Assembly (NCBI GenBank): GCA_028687045.1
Contig: JAQUAW010000004.1
Location: 1-54,119, forward strand
Reading direction: 5' to 3'
Source: Patescibacteria group bacterium
GTDB lineage: Bacteria; Patescibacteriota; Patescibacteriia; Magasanikbacterales; UBA922
DNA length: 54,119 nucleotides
Shown here: in pieces, positions 25,626 to 35,470 of the stretch
How the letters are laid out: each line of letters starts with the position of its first letter
How positions within the stretch are numbered: position 1 is the stretch's first letter
Program-made: the position numbers and the translations under genes
The notes under the pieces: model-generated
The model's database searches: none
The model's input: only the letters and a program-made list of their open reading frames with translations
What the model was told of the DNA's origin: nothing

Positions 25626-28331
25626 TTACTTGAGACGTCCCCAACAATACCCAATCGCGACTTCCACATCAAGAGGTACTTCTAATTTCACTACATTTTC
25701 CATTTCATGTTTTACTAATTCAGCAATTTCGTCTTTCAAATCTTCGCTAACTTCCAAAACCAATTCATCGTGTACTTGCAAACACAATTTTACTTTATCT
25801 TTATATTTATCTACATTTATTTTGTTACTAACTGCAATCATAGCCAGTTTCATTATATCAGCAGCTGTACCTTGCACTGGCATATTTACCGCCATTCTCT
25901 CGCCAGAAGAACGAAGTTGGAAATTATTAGAGTGTAATTCTGGGATATAACGACGACGCCCAAACAATGTTTCTACAAAACCATCTTCTTCGGCTTGCTT
26001 CAAAATATTTTCCATATACTTTTTTACACCTGCAAAATTAGAAAAATATTTATCAATAAATTCTTGAGCATCATAACGACTAATACCAGTACGGGAAGCT
26101 AAACCAAAAGCTCCCATACCATACAACACACCAAAGTTAACTTCTTTGGCAGCTCTACGCATTTCTTTACTAACATCTTTTAAGTCAACACCATTTATAG
26201 CCGCGGCTGTAGCAGTATGAATATCTTGTTTGTTTTTGAAAATTTCAATCATTCTTTCATCTTTGGCCAGTGAAGCCACCACACGCAACTCAATTTGTGA
26301 ATAATCGGCTGCAATCAGAGCATTACCTTTTTCAGCTATAAATACTTCCCGCACTTTTTTGCCAAGTTCGGTACGAATCGGAATATTTTGTAAATTTGGA
26401 TCAGAACTAGAAAGACGACCAGTAGCTGCCACTGTTTGATTATAAGTAGTATGAATTCTACCTGTATATTTATTTTTCAAATTTGGCAAAACATCTATAT
26501 AAGTATTACGTAATTTTTCCAATTCCCTAAATTCTTCGATAAAAGCAATTATTGGATGCAAATCTCTCAACTTTTCTAATTCAGCTGCCGCCGTAGAATA
26601 TCCTGTTTTACCTTTTTTGATACCTTGCGTTGATAATCCCATTTTATCAAATAGAATATCTCGCAACTGCACAGAAGAAGCCACATTGAACTCTTCACCA
26701 GCTTCTTCCCAAATTTGTTTTTCTAGTTTACCCAAAGTTTTGTTTACCTGTACTGATAATTCTTGCAACATTTCAACATCAATAGAAATACCATTCATCT
26801 CCATTTCTGCCAAAACAGAAAGAAGGGGAATTTCAATATCAGAATATAACTTTTCATATTTTTCTTCCACAAGTCTCTCCTTATATATTGTATATATTTC
26901 AAAAACAGCCAAGACTTCTTCTAAAGCATTGGTAGGATCTATACCAAACAAACTTTTTTGATTGTCTGAAACAATAAGCTCTTTGCCAAGTTCACGCAAA
27001 GTCAATGATTTGATATCATGAGCTCTAGTACTAGAATTCAAAATATAAGAAGCAATCATTGTATCAAAAATTTTGTTTATTATTTTCACTCCACGTAAAT
27101 TGACAAGTTTTATTAAATTTTTCAAATCATGACCAACAAAAAATATTTTTTCATTCAAAAAAATTTTCAAAACTTTTTCACTTATATTTTCAAAAAAATA
27201 GTTTTCCTTATGTGTTGCCACTAATAAAGAAAAATTATCTGGAGCAAACAAATCAGTATCTTTCATCAGTTCTTTGGCTACAAAAAAATCTTCTTGCAAA
27301 ATTTTATTTACAACATCTGTGACTTCTTTGTCAGTTACTCTTATAATTTTTTTGGAAAGCTGTAGTTTATTTTTTTTCTTACTGTTTTTCTTTTCAACAA
27401 AACTATTTTCTCCACCTGGCAATCTCTTGATAAGAGAATAAAATTCAAATTTTTGAAAAAGTTCAACTACTTTTTGTCTATCGAATTCTTGCGTTTTGGC
27501 TTTATCCAAATCAAAATCAATGCTATCAACGTCAGTGCGAATAGTAGCGAGCTCCTTACTCATGAAGGCTTTTTCTTCATCTGTTTCCAATTTTTTAATC
27601 ACACTCGCACTGAATTCTTGATACAGTAAAGAATCTGTTTTTTTCAATTGTTTATAAATTTCATCAATACTACCAATTTTAGTAATCAAGCTAACGGCAG
27701 TCTTGTCGCCAATACCTTTGACACCAGGAATATTGTCTGAGCTATCACCACGAAGAGATTTGTAACTAATGACAAACTCTGGAGCAAAACCCATTTTTTC
27801 AAAAACCATTTTTTCATCACAACTTTCAAACTCTGACATGCCTTTTTTGAGTAAAAAAATTTCAATATTTTCTTCGTCATCAACTAATTGTAACAAATCT
27901 TTGTCACCAGTCACAATCAATGTCTTAATTTTTGTTTTACCATTTTTGACATGATGAGCGATTGTTCCCATCACATCGTCAGCCTCAAAACCTTCTTTAG
28001 TAAAAATAGGAATATTGAAAGCATTGACTAAATCATAGACCAAAGGAAATTGATCATACAAATCTTGGTCGGCTTTGACACGTGTAGCTTTGTAATCAGT
28101 AAAAATTTCATCACGAAAAGTGCCACCAGCCACATCAAAACTAACAGCTAAATATTCTGGTTTCACATCATTGATAATCTTGAGCAACATCGAAGCAAAA
28201 CCATAGACAGCATTAACAATCGTACCATCTTTGACACGCATGGGTGGTAGAGCGTGGTAAGCTCTATGCACAATGGCGTTACCGTCGATTATTACTAATT
28301 TTTTGATTGTTTGTTCTTTTGTTTCTTTCAT
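25626..28331 (-). CDS. polA: DNA polymerase I with 5'-exo and polymerase domains
   Basis: DGNAIVHRAYHALPP, DSSDNIPGVKGIGDKTA, DYSQIELRV, QVHDELVLEV. Confidence 0.97.
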   Translation of the reverse strand: MKETKEQTIKKLVIIDGNAIVHRAYHALPPMRVKDGTIVNAVYGFASMLLKIINDVKPEYLAVSFDVAGGTFRDEIFTDYKATRVKADQDLYDQFPLVYDLVNAFNIPIFTKEGFEADDVMGTIAHHVKNGKTKIKTLIVTGDKDLLQLVDDEENIEIFLLKKGMSEFESCDEKMVFEKMGFAPEFVISYKSLRGDSSDNIPGVKGIGDKTAVSLITKIGSIDEIYKQLKKTDSLLYQEFSASVIKKLETDEEKAFMSKELATIRTDVDSIDFDLDKAKTQEFDRQKVVELFQKFEFYSLIKRLPGGENSFVEKKNSKKKNKLQLSKKIIRVTDKEVTDVVNKILQEDFFVAKELMKDTDLFAPDNFSLLVATHKENYFFENISEKVLKIFLNEKIFFVGHDLKNLIKLVNLRGVKIINKIFDTMIASYILNSSTRAHDIKSLTLRELGKELIVSDNQKSLFGIDPTNALEEVLAVFEIYTIYKERLVEEKYEKLYSDIEIPLLSVLAEMEMNGISIDVEMLQELSVQVNKTLGKLEKQIWEEAGEEFNVASSVQLRDILFDKMGLSTQGIKKGKTGYSTAAAELEKLRDLHPIIAFIEEFRELEKLRNTYIDVLPNLKNKYTGRIHTTYNQTVAATGRLSSSDPNLQNIPIRTELGKKVREVFIAEKGNALIAADYSQIELRVVASLAKDERMIEIFKNKQDIHTATAAAINGVDLKDVSKEMRRAAKEVNFGVLYGMGAFGLASRTGISRYDAQEFIDKYFSNFAGVKKYMENILKQAEEDGFVETLFGRRRYIPELHSNNFQLRSSGERMAVNMPVQGTAADIMKLAMIAVSNKINVDKYKDKVKLCLQVHDELVLEVSEDLKDEIAELVKHEMENVVKLEVPLDVEVAIGYCWGRLK

Positions 28332-28388
28332 AAAATTTGTTATCCAGTATATTGTAACATAGCAAGCAGAATAAGCAAAGTAAGCAGA

Positions 28389-28408
28389 CCTGCCTGCCGG
28401 CAGGCAGG
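28389..28408. repeat. Perfect 20-bp palindrome CCTGCCTGCCGGCAGGCAGG
   Basis: Identical to 24503 copy. Confidence 0.9.
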
Positions 28409-28495
28409 ATATGCAGAATAAGTTACCTTAAAATTATTAGCTTTTGACTAAATAAAGATGAACAGCTATACTTTAATTACTTTATCTATATATTT

Positions 28496-29140
28496 ATGAA
28501 AAACATCCACCTACATATTCTCCAAGCTAATCCTCTACTAAAACCCTATAATTCCAGATTAAAAAAGGAGTTTGATTTAGTATTGAAACAAATTTCCGAA
28601 TATCTCGACACTAAAGATGTTGATATTTTAGTTATGGAAGACGGAACTCGTGTTGGTAGCGCTGTGGAGACCAGAATAATAAACGACAATGTGCTAGCAG
28701 TTACTTTCGGCACCAAACACAAAAATTTCAAAAAATATTTCAAACAATACGTCAGACGCCCTGTTTCTTATGATCTTTATTCATTAAGTATTTATCAAAA
28801 ATTTGGCTTTCCCAAAACACTATTAGAAGAAATGTTACTGCACGGCGTGGCCCTAAGTTTTGAAAAAACAATTACAAAATTTGCTCTAGCCAAAAATTTT
28901 GAATTAAACAAAAATGAAGTTGATGGCCTGATAAATAAAAATAAAAAAAATTTTAAGCTAAAAAATTACAACCCTGCCAAATGGTTTCATAATGCCAAAA
29001 GCAAACCTGCATATATAGGTAGAGTAATAGGCTATTTCCTGGTAAAAAATTATTTGCAGGAAAATAAAGATACGAAACTGGACGATCTATTAAAATTAAG
29101 CCCAAAACAACTAGCCAAACTTATCCAAATTAAAAAATAG
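28496..29140 (+). CDS. Hypothetical protein (weak DUF2268-like resemblance)
   Basis: 214 aa; GRVIGYFLVKNYL near C-terminus. Confidence 0.55.
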   Translation: MKNIHLHILQANPLLKPYNSRLKKEFDLVLKQISEYLDTKDVDILVMEDGTRVGSAVETRIINDNVLAVTFGTKHKNFKKYFKQYVRRPVSYDLYSLSIYQKFGFPKTLLEEMLLHGVALSFEKTITKFALAKNFELNKNEVDGLINKNKKNFKLKNYNPAKWFHNAKSKPAYIGRVIGYFLVKNYLQENKDTKLDDLLKLSPKQLAKLIQIKK

Positions 29141-29285
29141 TCCTAAAAAGACTATTTTTTGTTTTTTAAACGACTTTCAACTTTACGAACTTTATAGACT
29201 TTCGACTAAGTTCCCTTGACTTTTCAACCCTTTTTCCCTATAATCTACCTATTAATTCATTTATTTTTAATTTATAAAGTAGAGT

Positions 29286-31274
29286 ATGCTAACAACACTA
29301 CTGCTTATCGGACCAGCCGTTTTGGCGATTGGTTACGGTATCTTTTTAATTCAATGGATAAACAAGAAGCCAACAGGTTCTGAACGCATGCAAAATATTG
29401 CTCGCGCTATCCAAGAAGGTGCCAAAGCTTATTTGGCTCGTCAATATAAGACTATTTCTTATGTGGCTATCCTTGTTTTCTTGGTTCTTGGACTAACTTT
29501 AGGCTGGATGACTGGACTAGGATTCCTAGTTGGAGCTCTTTTCTCTGGAATTGCTGGTTTTGTAGGCATGAACGTATCTGTCAAAGCCAATGTTCGTACT
29601 ACAGAAGCTGCCAAAAAAGGCTTGAAAGCTGCACTTGACGTAGCTGTCAAAGGCGGTACTGTTACTGGTTTACTCGTAGTTGGTCTTGGACTTTTGGGAG
29701 TTGCTGGTTTTTATTTATTGACCAAAGACTTAGATGCTCTTATTGGATTAGCTTTCGGTGGTAGTCTTATTTCTATCTTTGCTCGTATCGGTGGTGGTAT
29801 TTTTACCAAAGCTGCTGACGTCGGAGCTGATTTAGTTGGAAAAGTAGAAAAAGGTATTCCAGAAGATGATCCTCGTAATCCAGCTGTAATTGCTGATAAC
29901 GTCGGTGACAACGTCGGTGACTGTGCTGGTATGGCGGCTGACTTGTTTGAAACTTATGCTGTAACTGCCGTCGCTGCGATGGTACTCGGTGGACTTACTT
30001 TTGTTGGTACTACTGCTGGTATTATGTTTCCTCTTATGCTTGGAGCTGTTTCTATTATTGCTTCAATCTTTGGAAGTTTCTTCATCAAACTTGGTAAAAA
30101 GAACAACATTATGGGAGCTTTGTACAAAGGTCTAATAATGTCTGGCCTTTTCTCAATGATTGGTTTCTTTTTCTTAAGTAGACACTATGCTGCTGATTTA
30201 AATGCGACTACTGCTGATGTTTTCTGGACTACTGTAGTTGGTATCGTACTTACTGGTGCTATGGTATGGATTACAGAATATTACACTTCAACCAAATATG
30301 CTCCTGTAAAACAAATTGCAAAATCTAGTGAAACAGGTCATGGTACCAATGTTATCACAGGTTTAGCAGTATCAATGAAGTCAACTGCTTTGCCAGTACT
30401 TGCAATCGTACTTGGTATGCTTGTAGCTCATCACTTCATGGGACTTTATGGAGTAGCTATCGCTGCTATGTCTATGCTTTCTCTTACTGGTATTGTCGTA
30501 GCAATCGACGCTTATGGACCTATCACTGACAATGCTGGTGGTATCGCTGAAATGGCCGAACTAGGTGACGATGTTAGAAATGTCACAGATCCACTAGATG
30601 CTGTTGGCAACACCACAAAAGCTGTTACCAAAGGTTATGCTATCGCTTCTGCTGCTCTAGCTGCTCTAGTACTATTTGCTGACTTTACTCACAAACTTGA
30701 TGCAGAAGGTATTAGTACAGTATTTAGAATTGATGATCCAAAAGTTTTGACAGGTTTGTTTATTGGTGGTTTGCTTCCTTACTTATTTGGTTCATTGTTA
30801 ATGCAATCTGTTGGTAAAGTAGCTGGTAGTGTAGTAGAAGAAGTTCGCAGACAATTCCGTGAAATCAAAGGCATTATGGAAGGTCAAGCAAAACCTGACT
30901 ATGCCAAAACAGTTGATATCGTAACCAAAGGTGCTATCGGTCAAATGATTTTGCCAGCAGTTATCCCTGTTGTAGCTCCAATCTTAGTTGGTTATTTCTT
31001 GGGTGCTGCTGCTCTTGGTGGCTTACTAGTTGGTACTATTATCACCGGTTTATTTGTCGCAATATCAATGACTACTGGTGGTGGTGCTTGGGACAATGCT
31101 AAGAAATATATTGAAGAAGGCCATCACGGTGGCAAAGGAAGTTTTGCACATCAAGCAGCTGTCACTGGTGACACTGTAGGTGACCCTTACAAGGACACAG
31201 CTGGCCCTGCAATCAATCCTATGATCAAAGTGGCTAACATTGTAGCTTTATTGATTATTGGAATCCTCAAGTAA
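29286..31274 (+). CDS. hppA: Membrane-bound H+-translocating pyrophosphatase, probably K+-independent
   Basis: [34 protein letters not shown] has Lys at the K+-dependence position. Confidence 0.97.
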   Translation: MLTTLLLIGPAVLAIGYGIFLIQWINKKPTGSERMQNIARAIQEGAKAYLARQYKTISYVAILVFLVLGLTLGWMTGLGFLVGALFSGIAGFVGMNVSVKANVRTTEAAKKGLKAALDVAVKGGTVTGLLVVGLGLLGVAGFYLLTKDLDALIGLAFGGSLISIFARIGGGIFTKAADVGADLVGKVEKGIPEDDPRNPAVIADNVGDNVGDCAGMAADLFETYAVTAVAAMVLGGLTFVGTTAGIMFPLMLGAVSIIASIFGSFFIKLGKKNNIMGALYKGLIMSGLFSMIGFFFLSRHYAADLNATTADVFWTTVVGIVLTGAMVWITEYYTSTKYAPVKQIAKSSETGHGTNVITGLAVSMKSTALPVLAIVLGMLVAHHFMGLYGVAIAAMSMLSLTGIVVAIDAYGPITDNAGGIAEMAELGDDVRNVTDPLDAVGNTTKAVTKGYAIASAALAALVLFADFTHKLDAEGISTVFRIDDPKVLTGLFIGGLLPYLFGSLLMQSVGKVAGSVVEEVRRQFREIKGIMEGQAKPDYAKTVDIVTKGAIGQMILPAVIPVVAPILVGYFLGAAALGGLLVGTIITGLFVAISMTTGGGAWDNAKKYIEEGHHGGKGSFAHQAAVTGDTVGDPYKDTAGPAINPMIKVANIVALLIIGILK

Positions 31275-31315
31275 GACACTGATTTCACTGATTATCGATT
31301 AGATTACACAGATTA

Positions 31316-31347
31316 AAAAACACTCTCAATTATGAGAGTGTTTTTTA
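31316..31347 (+). terminator. hppA terminator
   Basis: AAAAACACTCTCAATTATGAGAGTGTTTTTT. Confidence 0.85.
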
Positions 31348-31405
31348 AATTTTTAAATAGTTGTGGGCGCGAGGGAGACCGAAGTCTCCGCTCGTCGCCG
31401 TCCTC

Positions 31406-31582
31406 CTACTTCTTAATGTTATTCACCTCCTTTTCCTTGGTTTCTTTATTGTCCCATGGCTTGTCAGTCATACGACGCTTGTAGTCGATGACCGACAAAG
31501 TAAGGGCGCCAAAAAAGACGCCACCGACGACGAGAATCTTCAGCAAGAAGTATTCGCCGCCGCCTGAACCACCGTCAAGCAT
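31406..31582 (-). CDS. GC-rich orphan small membrane protein (58 aa, MLDGGSGGGEYFLLKILVVGGVFFGALTLSVIDYKRR...)
   Basis: One TM segment; GAGG upstream of ATG; terminator-like GGAGAC-TTCG-GTCTCC downstream. Confidence 0.6.
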   Translation of the reverse strand: MLDGGSGGGEYFLLKILVVGGVFFGALTLSVIDYKRRMTDKPWDNKETKEKEVNNIKK

Positions 31583-31639
31583 TACCGACCTCGCCAATGG
31601 AAAGACAAATAAAAACTACTACTAAAAAATATTTTTGTC

Positions 31640-31680
31640 AACAAAAAAACCGCCTTTCAAAAAAGAAAGACGGCTTTAAT
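31640..31680 (-). terminator. Terminator after the 45-aa GC-rich gene
   Basis: Minus strand AAGCCGTCTTTCTTTTTTGAAAGGCGGTTTTTTT. Confidence 0.75.
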
Positions 31681-31725
31681 TTATTTAAAAGAGAGTTGGG
31701 GCCCGCGCGTGCGCAGGCCCCCGTT

Positions 31726-31863
31726 TTACCCTCCAACGACATCGCCGACCCCCATTTTGAGGATGTCGGCAAGCGCCTGTTCGTCGAACAGGCAGCCCGC
31801 CCAGACAATTCCCCCAAAAAAGAGAGCAGCGAGGCCGAAGAGGATCCCAAGGATCTTCTCCAT
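31726..31863 (-). CDS. GC-rich orphan 45-aa membrane protein MEKILGILFGLAALFFGGIVWAGCLFDEQALADILKMGVGDVVGG (not in the ORF track)
   Basis: GGAGGTGGGCC-ATG strong RBS; TM segment; GC-rich hairpin and terminator downstream. Confidence 0.7.
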   Translation of the reverse strand: MEKILGILFGLAALFFGGIVWAGCLFDEQALADILKMGVGDVVGG

Positions 31864-31950
31864 GGCCCACCTCCGCAATCAACAATACACCCAAAAAATC
31901 TTCCCATCAAAACTTATTCTGCTTACTTTGCTTACTCTGCTTGCTAACAA

Positions 31951-31979
31951 TTGACATTTTCTCAAAAATACGCTATATT
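31951..31979 (+). promoter_or_regulatory. Promoter of tig
   Basis: TTGACA - 17 nt - TATATT. Confidence 0.8.
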
Positions 31980-32053
31980 ACAGCCACTTTTAAACAAAAA
32001 ATCTGCGTAAATCTGCGTCATTATCTGCAGTAATCCGCGTTAACAAATAAAGT

Positions 32054-33427
32054 ATGGAACACAAATCACAAAAATTAGAAAATTCTCAAATGGAATTCAC
32101 AGTTACTGTCACTCCAAAAGATTACCAAAAACATCTAGAAACGGCAGCTCAACACATCTCAAATCGTGTTGCTATCAAAGGCTTCCGCAAAGGCAAAGCC
32201 CCTTATGATATGGTAAGAAAAGAAGTAGGCGATATGAAACTTATGCAAGAAGCTCTAGAAGATATCATCCAAGAAAGTTTCTTTCAAGCTGTGAAGGCCG
32301 AAAAAGTAGATACCATCGGTATGCCAGAAATCAATGTTCAAAAAATGGCTCCAGATAATGACATTGTTTATACTGCCAAAGTTGCTCTAATACCAAAAGT
32401 AACATTGCCAAAACTAGATAGTATAAAAATAAAAAGAACAGTCAAAAAAGTAAGTGACAAAGATGTTGATGAAACAATTGAAAACTTACGTAAAATGCAA
32501 GCCAAAGAAGTAGTGAAAGAAGGTAAAGCTAACAAAGATGACAAAATTGTTATTGATATGAATTTACTTCTTGCTGGAATACCAGTTGAAGGTGGACAAG
32601 CCAATGACTATGGTGTTTATCTAGGAGAAGAACACCAACACATCCCAGGTTTCAACGAAGCACTGCTTGATTTGAAAAAAGATGATGAAAAAGAATTTGA
32701 TCTCCCTTTCCCAAAAAATTATCACAGTCAACAATTGGCTGGTAATACCGGTACTTTCAAAGTAAAAGTAAAAGATGTTTTTACTAGAGCACTACCAGAA
32801 GTAGATGAAGCTTTTGCCAAAGCTCTTGGACAAGACAGTGTCGAAAAATTACGTGAACTTATCAAAGAAAATCTTGGACACGAAGCGCAGCACAAAGCTG
32901 ATGAAGTAGCTGAAATAGAAATGTTTGAAACACTTATCAAAGCATGTAACTTTGATGAAATTCCAAATGTATTAGTCGACGCTGAACGCAAAAAAATGTT
33001 TTACGAATTACGTAGTGATTTGGAAAAACATGGCGTCAGTATTGAACAATATTTACAAGATATCAAAAAGAATGAAAAAGATTTGGAAGCAGACTTCAAA
33101 GCAAAAGCAACCGACAGAGCCAAAGCTTCACTATTATCTCGTGAAGTTGCTCTAGAAAATAAACTTGAAGTAAGCAAAGAAGAATTAGACACTGAAGTAA
33201 AAAAATTACGTGAATATTACAAAGAGACTGCTGAGTATCTAGAAAATTTGAAAAAACCAGAAGTAATTGATTCTATTCACAACATGCTTCTAAACAAAAA
33301 AGTTGTGGCTTTCTTAGCTGACAAACTAATAGATGGAGAAAGACACATTCATGAAGAACATTCTCATGGACATGCTATGGCAGAAGCTGACGAAGATCAC
33401 GAAGACCATACTGGTCATAATCACTAA
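32054..33427 (+). CDS. tig: Trigger factor with His-rich C-terminal tail
   Basis: KGFRKGKAPYDMVRKEVG; FKBP and C-terminal domains; tail HIHEEHSHGHAMAEADEDHEDHTGHNH. Confidence 0.95.
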   Translation: MEHKSQKLENSQMEFTVTVTPKDYQKHLETAAQHISNRVAIKGFRKGKAPYDMVRKEVGDMKLMQEALEDIIQESFFQAVKAEKVDTIGMPEINVQKMAPDNDIVYTAKVALIPKVTLPKLDSIKIKRTVKKVSDKDVDETIENLRKMQAKEVVKEGKANKDDKIVIDMNLLLAGIPVEGGQANDYGVYLGEEHQHIPGFNEALLDLKKDDEKEFDLPFPKNYHSQQLAGNTGTFKVKVKDVFTRALPEVDEAFAKALGQDSVEKLRELIKENLGHEAQHKADEVAEIEMFETLIKACNFDEIPNVLVDAERKKMFYELRSDLEKHGVSIEQYLQDIKKNEKDLEADFKAKATDRAKASLLSREVALENKLEVSKEELDTEVKKLREYYKETAEYLENLKKPEVIDSIHNMLLNKKVVAFLADKLIDGERHIHEEHSHGHAMAEADEDHEDHTGHNH

Positions 33428-33529
33428 AAAGTATTTCAATAAAAAAACATTCTCTATTTAGAGAATGTTTTTTTGTATCACGTAACACGTACCGCGTAAC
33501 AAAAACTGATATGCGATACGCGATATGTG

Positions 33530-33793
33530 TTACGCGTCTATCTCAACCACCTTATTTTTTCCAGTCTCACCCTTCACAATCCTAATCTTTGATTTAGCAA
33601 CATTATATTCTTTACTAAGTATTTCTATCAACTTTTTATTAGCTTCACCATCAACCGGTGGGGAAGTCAACTTCACCTTCAATTCATTCTCAGATACTCT
33701 AATAATCTTATTTAAAGATGATTTAGGTATTACTTTGATGTTTAAGCGCATATTATATAAATTATCAGCGTATATCAGCGTTATTATCAACAA
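33530..33793 (-). CDS. DUF167/YggU family protein
   Basis: LTSPPVDGEANKKLIEILSKEYNVAKSKIRIVKGETGKNKVVEI. Confidence 0.93.
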   Translation of the reverse strand: MLIITLIYADNLYNMRLNIKVIPKSSLNKIIRVSENELKVKLTSPPVDGEANKKLIEILSKEYNVAKSKIRIVKGETGKNKVVEIDA

Positions 33794-33805
33794 AATCCGC
33801 GTTTC

Positions 33806-34072
33806 CTACTTAGGAAGATCAACACCACCCTTAGACCACGGATTACAACGGATTATTCTCCACAAAGTTTGAGGAATTCCCTTTATTAAGCCTTTTTTCT
33901 TAATTATCTCATGACCATATTCACTACAAGTAGGATAAAAGCGACAATAACCATTGGGAAATCTTCGCTTAAATAAGCCATGATCTGGAGACAAAGTCTT
34001 CTGATAAAGCTTTATCAACAACAAAACAGGCACACGTGGTAAATATAGTAATTTTTTAAAAAAGTGCTTCAT
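33806..34072 (-). CDS. yidD: Membrane protein insertion efficiency factor YidD
   Basis: LIKLYQKTLSPDHG...CRFYPTCSEYGHEII...RIIRCNPWSKGGVDLP. Confidence 0.96.
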   Translation of the reverse strand: MKHFFKKLLYLPRVPVLLLIKLYQKTLSPDHGLFKRRFPNGYCRFYPTCSEYGHEIIKKKGLIKGIPQTLWRIIRCNPWSKGGVDLPK

Positions 34073-34254
34073 AGAGCAAAAAAATACAATTAATAAATAT
34101 TATTAGAAATCTTTTTAAGTACGGCGTACTCGTTTGGAAAGAAAAATTAAAAATCCTAAATACTTTTAAAAACCAACTAAATAAAATAAAAAAATTAATT
34201 AATCAAAAATATAAATATTATAAAAAGCAAGTATATTAGCTACAATTAGCAAAA

Positions 34255-34635
34255 TTATTGAATTAACAAACGAGCTTTTTTGAGACAAAAAATAATATCT
34301 TCTTCAATTTTGTGGTAATCAGCTTCCAAAATACTATTCTTAGCCATAAAGCCAATCAAATAGCCTGCTTTTATTTTATTTCCTTTGAGTAACAATCTAA
34401 TGACTTCACGCATTTTACGTCTAACAGCATTACGTTTTACAGCACTCTTACTTATTTTGACACCAACACTAAAACCAATTTTGAGATCTGTCGTCTTAAA
34501 TTGTCTACGAGGATACTTATCCAATTCTATTTTCCAAGCTTTCATAGTCAAATCACGAGCACCCACAAAAGCACCTTCGTTAAAAAGTACTTCCCATTCT
34601 TTAGTACCACGTAATCTATTATTTTTTGCAAGCAT
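34255..34635 (-). CDS. rnpA: Ribonuclease P protein component
   Basis: NRLRGTKEWEVLFNEG...KISKSAVKRNAVRRKMREVIR. Confidence 0.93.
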   Translation of the reverse strand: MLAKNNRLRGTKEWEVLFNEGAFVGARDLTMKAWKIELDKYPRRQFKTTDLKIGFSVGVKISKSAVKRNAVRRKMREVIRLLLKGNKIKAGYLIGFMAKNSILEADYHKIEEDIIFCLKKARLLIQ

Positions 34636-34684
34636 ACGTTTTGTTTTTGTAGTTAGTAAAACGATATATTACTATACTTGAACG

Positions 34685-34764
34685 AACCTCACCCCAGCCC
34701 TCTCCTACCAGGAGAGGGAGCATAATTCCCCTCCCATCGTAGGGGAGGGGTTAGGGGTGAGGTT
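34685..34764. repeat. MITE-like long inverted repeat
   Basis: AACCTCACCCCAGCCCTCTCC ... GGGGAGGGGTTAGGGGTGAGGTT. Confidence 0.8.
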
Positions 34765-34874
34765 CTGTGTTAAAAAGTATTATCACCAATCTACTACATA
34801 ATTATTTATAACAATTATAACACAAAAACCTCGTAAAAACGAGGTATTGTTGATATTCTAATAAAAACAGTCAA

Positions 34875-35051
34875 TTAACGTGTCTTTCTTGTGCGTTTAC
34901 CAGTTTTTTCGTCACTAACAGTCAATTTCTTTCTACCTTTATCACGACGCGCTTTTAGAACTTTGCGACCATCTTTAGTTTTCATTCTTTCTAGAAAACC
35001 ATGGGTTTTAGCTCTTTTGCGTTTCTTTGGTTGGTATGTTCTTTTTGGCAT
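34875..35051 (-). CDS. rpmH: 50S ribosomal protein L34 (58 aa, not in the ORF track)
   Basis: [58 protein letters not shown]. Confidence 0.97.
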   Translation of the reverse strand: MPKRTYQPKKRKRAKTHGFLERMKTKDGRKVLKARRDKGRKKLTVSDEKTGKRTRKTR

Positions 35052-35318
35052 ACATTCTATTTTTTAAATAATGTAGCTATATAATACTAAAAAATAGCAT
35101 TTCTGTCAAGAGCCTTTAATAACAAAGATTAGTTTGCAACAATCGACTAAGAGATATTGGGCAGTTTACCATACTATTGTAAGTAATAAAATTATTGAAC
35201 CATTGCCACATTGTTCCATTGTAATCGAAACACCAATTTAAAATGACAATGAGACAATGAAACAATGCCCTTATAAAAAATTGACCTTTCTTTCAAAATA
35301 AGGCACAGTATAGATGAG

Positions 35319-35347
35319 ATATCCACACCGTCCACAGTTTTTCCACA
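35319..35347 (+). promoter_or_regulatory. DnaA-box cluster upstream of dnaA
   Basis: ATATCCACA and TTTTCCACA (8/9 to TTATCCACA) with weaker CGTCCACA between. Confidence 0.6.
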
Positions 35348-35470
35348 AACTATACACTTTTGGCTATTTTTACATCATTTTTCAAATTAACAAAGTGTGC
35401 TAAAATAAGAAACATAATATGAAATTACGTGAGGAGTTACCTTTTTACGTAATAAACTTTTTAAAAGTAT

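Noticed and set aside
31361-31567. Plus-strand 68-aa ORF in island 2
   Set aside because: Antisense to the better-supported minus-strand 58-aa gene with RBS and terminator-like hairpin
31638-31910. 90-aa and 69-aa minus ORFs in island 2
   Set aside because: Out of frame with the RBS-supported 45-aa ORF and run through the terminator hairpins
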